Positions 11,558 through 11,820 of a stretch of 11,820 bases of DNA are shown in pieces. Position numbers and translations under genes: made by a program. The stretch comes from Desulfobulbaceae bacterium (GTDB taxonomy: Bacteria; Desulfobacterota; Desulfobulbia; Desulfobulbales; SURF-16). The notes beneath the pieces are model-generated. The model was not told the DNA's origin, made no database searches, and saw nothing but the letters and a program-made list of their open reading frames with translations. Every line of letters starts with the position of its first letter. Positions within the stretch are counted from its first letter, which is position 1. The stretch covers positions 1 to 11,820 of the forward strand of contig JALNXE010000121.1 of NCBI GenBank assembly GCA_023230525.1, given 5' to 3'.

Positions 11558-11739
11558 TGCAATTAATAATTGTTCTGGTTGTCGTTGGGGTGATTCTGTG
11601 GCTGATCAACACCTACATACCGATGGAACAGACCATAAAGAAAATTTTGAATGCCGTGGTGATTATTGCAGTGATTCTCTGGCTGTTGAGCGCCTTTGGG
11701 GTCATCGGTTCCCTGCAGGGAATTCGTATTGGCAGGTGA
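11548..11739 (+). CDS. Thivi_2564-family mini membrane protein
   Basis: A 63-residue protein with two hydrophobic helices, residues about 4-20 (MQLIIVLVVVGVILWLI) and about 33-50 (ILNAVVIIAVILWLLSAFGV), joined by NTYIPMEQTIKKI. The NTYIPM segment and the FGVIGSLQGIRIG ending match the Thivi_2564 family of small membrane proteins, whose function is unknown. AAAGGAG lies eight bases before ATG 11548, and the start overlaps the preceding gene. It is the last visible gene of the promoter 3 operon. A broken copy of the 5' end lies before csbD at 7371. Confidence 0.87.
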   Translation: MPLMQLIIVLVVVGVILWLINTYIPMEQTIKKILNAVVIIAVILWLLSAFGVIGSLQGIRIGR

Positions 11740-11820
11740 ACCGTCTGAAAATGCTAAGCCGCTGTAACAAAATAATGTCGTCATCCGGATGGTCAAAACG
11801 GCACTCTTATCAGTACCCCC
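11740..11820. other. Intergenic tail ending in the start of a dispersed repeat
   Basis: GCCGCTGTAACAAAATAATG (about 11759-11778) is a diverged relative of the GCCGTTACGAAATAAC repeat. The final CAGTACCCCC matches the start of the 10048-10122 repeat, so another copy begins at the window edge. No terminator is evident. Confidence 0.45.

Overview
The window looks like an accessory, stress- and envelope-related stretch of a Gram-negative chromosome. The best guess is a Desulfobacterota ('deltaproteobacterial') organism such as a Desulfuromonadales or Geobacter relative. That placement is an inference from sigma-54-type promoters, a PEP-CTERM protein, lipoprotein signals, CsbD and BON proteins, and abundant small dispersed palindromic repeats; there is no rRNA or other marker to confirm it. 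All convincing genes lie on the + strand.

Layout. (1) 1-3200: one large gene (283-2985) for a CheB/CheR/PAS signalling protein that ends where a histidine kinase would normally begin. It is bracketed by two copies of a REP-like palindrome with 20-bp arms (99-162, 3111-3176) and followed by a probable terminator. (2) 3360-4640: tandem activator-type palindromes and a sigma-54 -24/-12 promoter, then a frameshifted csbD pseudogene with an internal 93-bp duplication, a small Thr-rich lipoprotein, and an exported protein sharing the same Thr-rich tail. (3) 4656-5528: a stray PEP-CTERM fragment, an intact lectin-like PEP-CTERM protein and a hairpin. (4) 5578-7610: a triple-BON protein, a DUF3309 mini membrane protein, a SpoIIAA/STAS-like protein, a remnant of a Thivi_2564-type gene, and csbD. 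(5) 7698-8949: a second copy of the activator sites and sigma-54 promoter, a fossil 5' end of an ABM-fold gene, a second triple-BON gene and a second DUF3309 gene. (6) 9034-10719: a single-BON lipoprotein, a CigR/RcnB-like exported protein, an lmo0937-type mini membrane protein and a DUF3185-type protein. (7) 10758-11739: a third copy of the same promoter, driving an intact ABM-fold gene, a small exported protein and a Thivi_2564-type membrane protein.

The central observation is that three promoters share one architecture: two 16-bp imperfect palindromes 18-19 bp apart, a conserved middle block, and a GG-N10-GC element. The first palindrome starts 132-134 bp upstream of the GG each time. Together they control a set of tiny membrane proteins, BON proteins, CsbD and exported proteins. 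I read this as a regulon built by repeated segmental duplication of one promoter plus the start of the ABM gene, followed by replacement or decay of downstream genes. These protein families are generally associated with osmotic or envelope stress and periplasmic maintenance. The signal and the sigma-54 activator are not encoded in the window.

Remnants are unusually common: a csbD pseudogene, a PEP-CTERM fragment, a Thivi_2564 remnant and one or two ABM 5' ends. I saw no tRNA, rRNA, CRISPR array, transposase or integrase.
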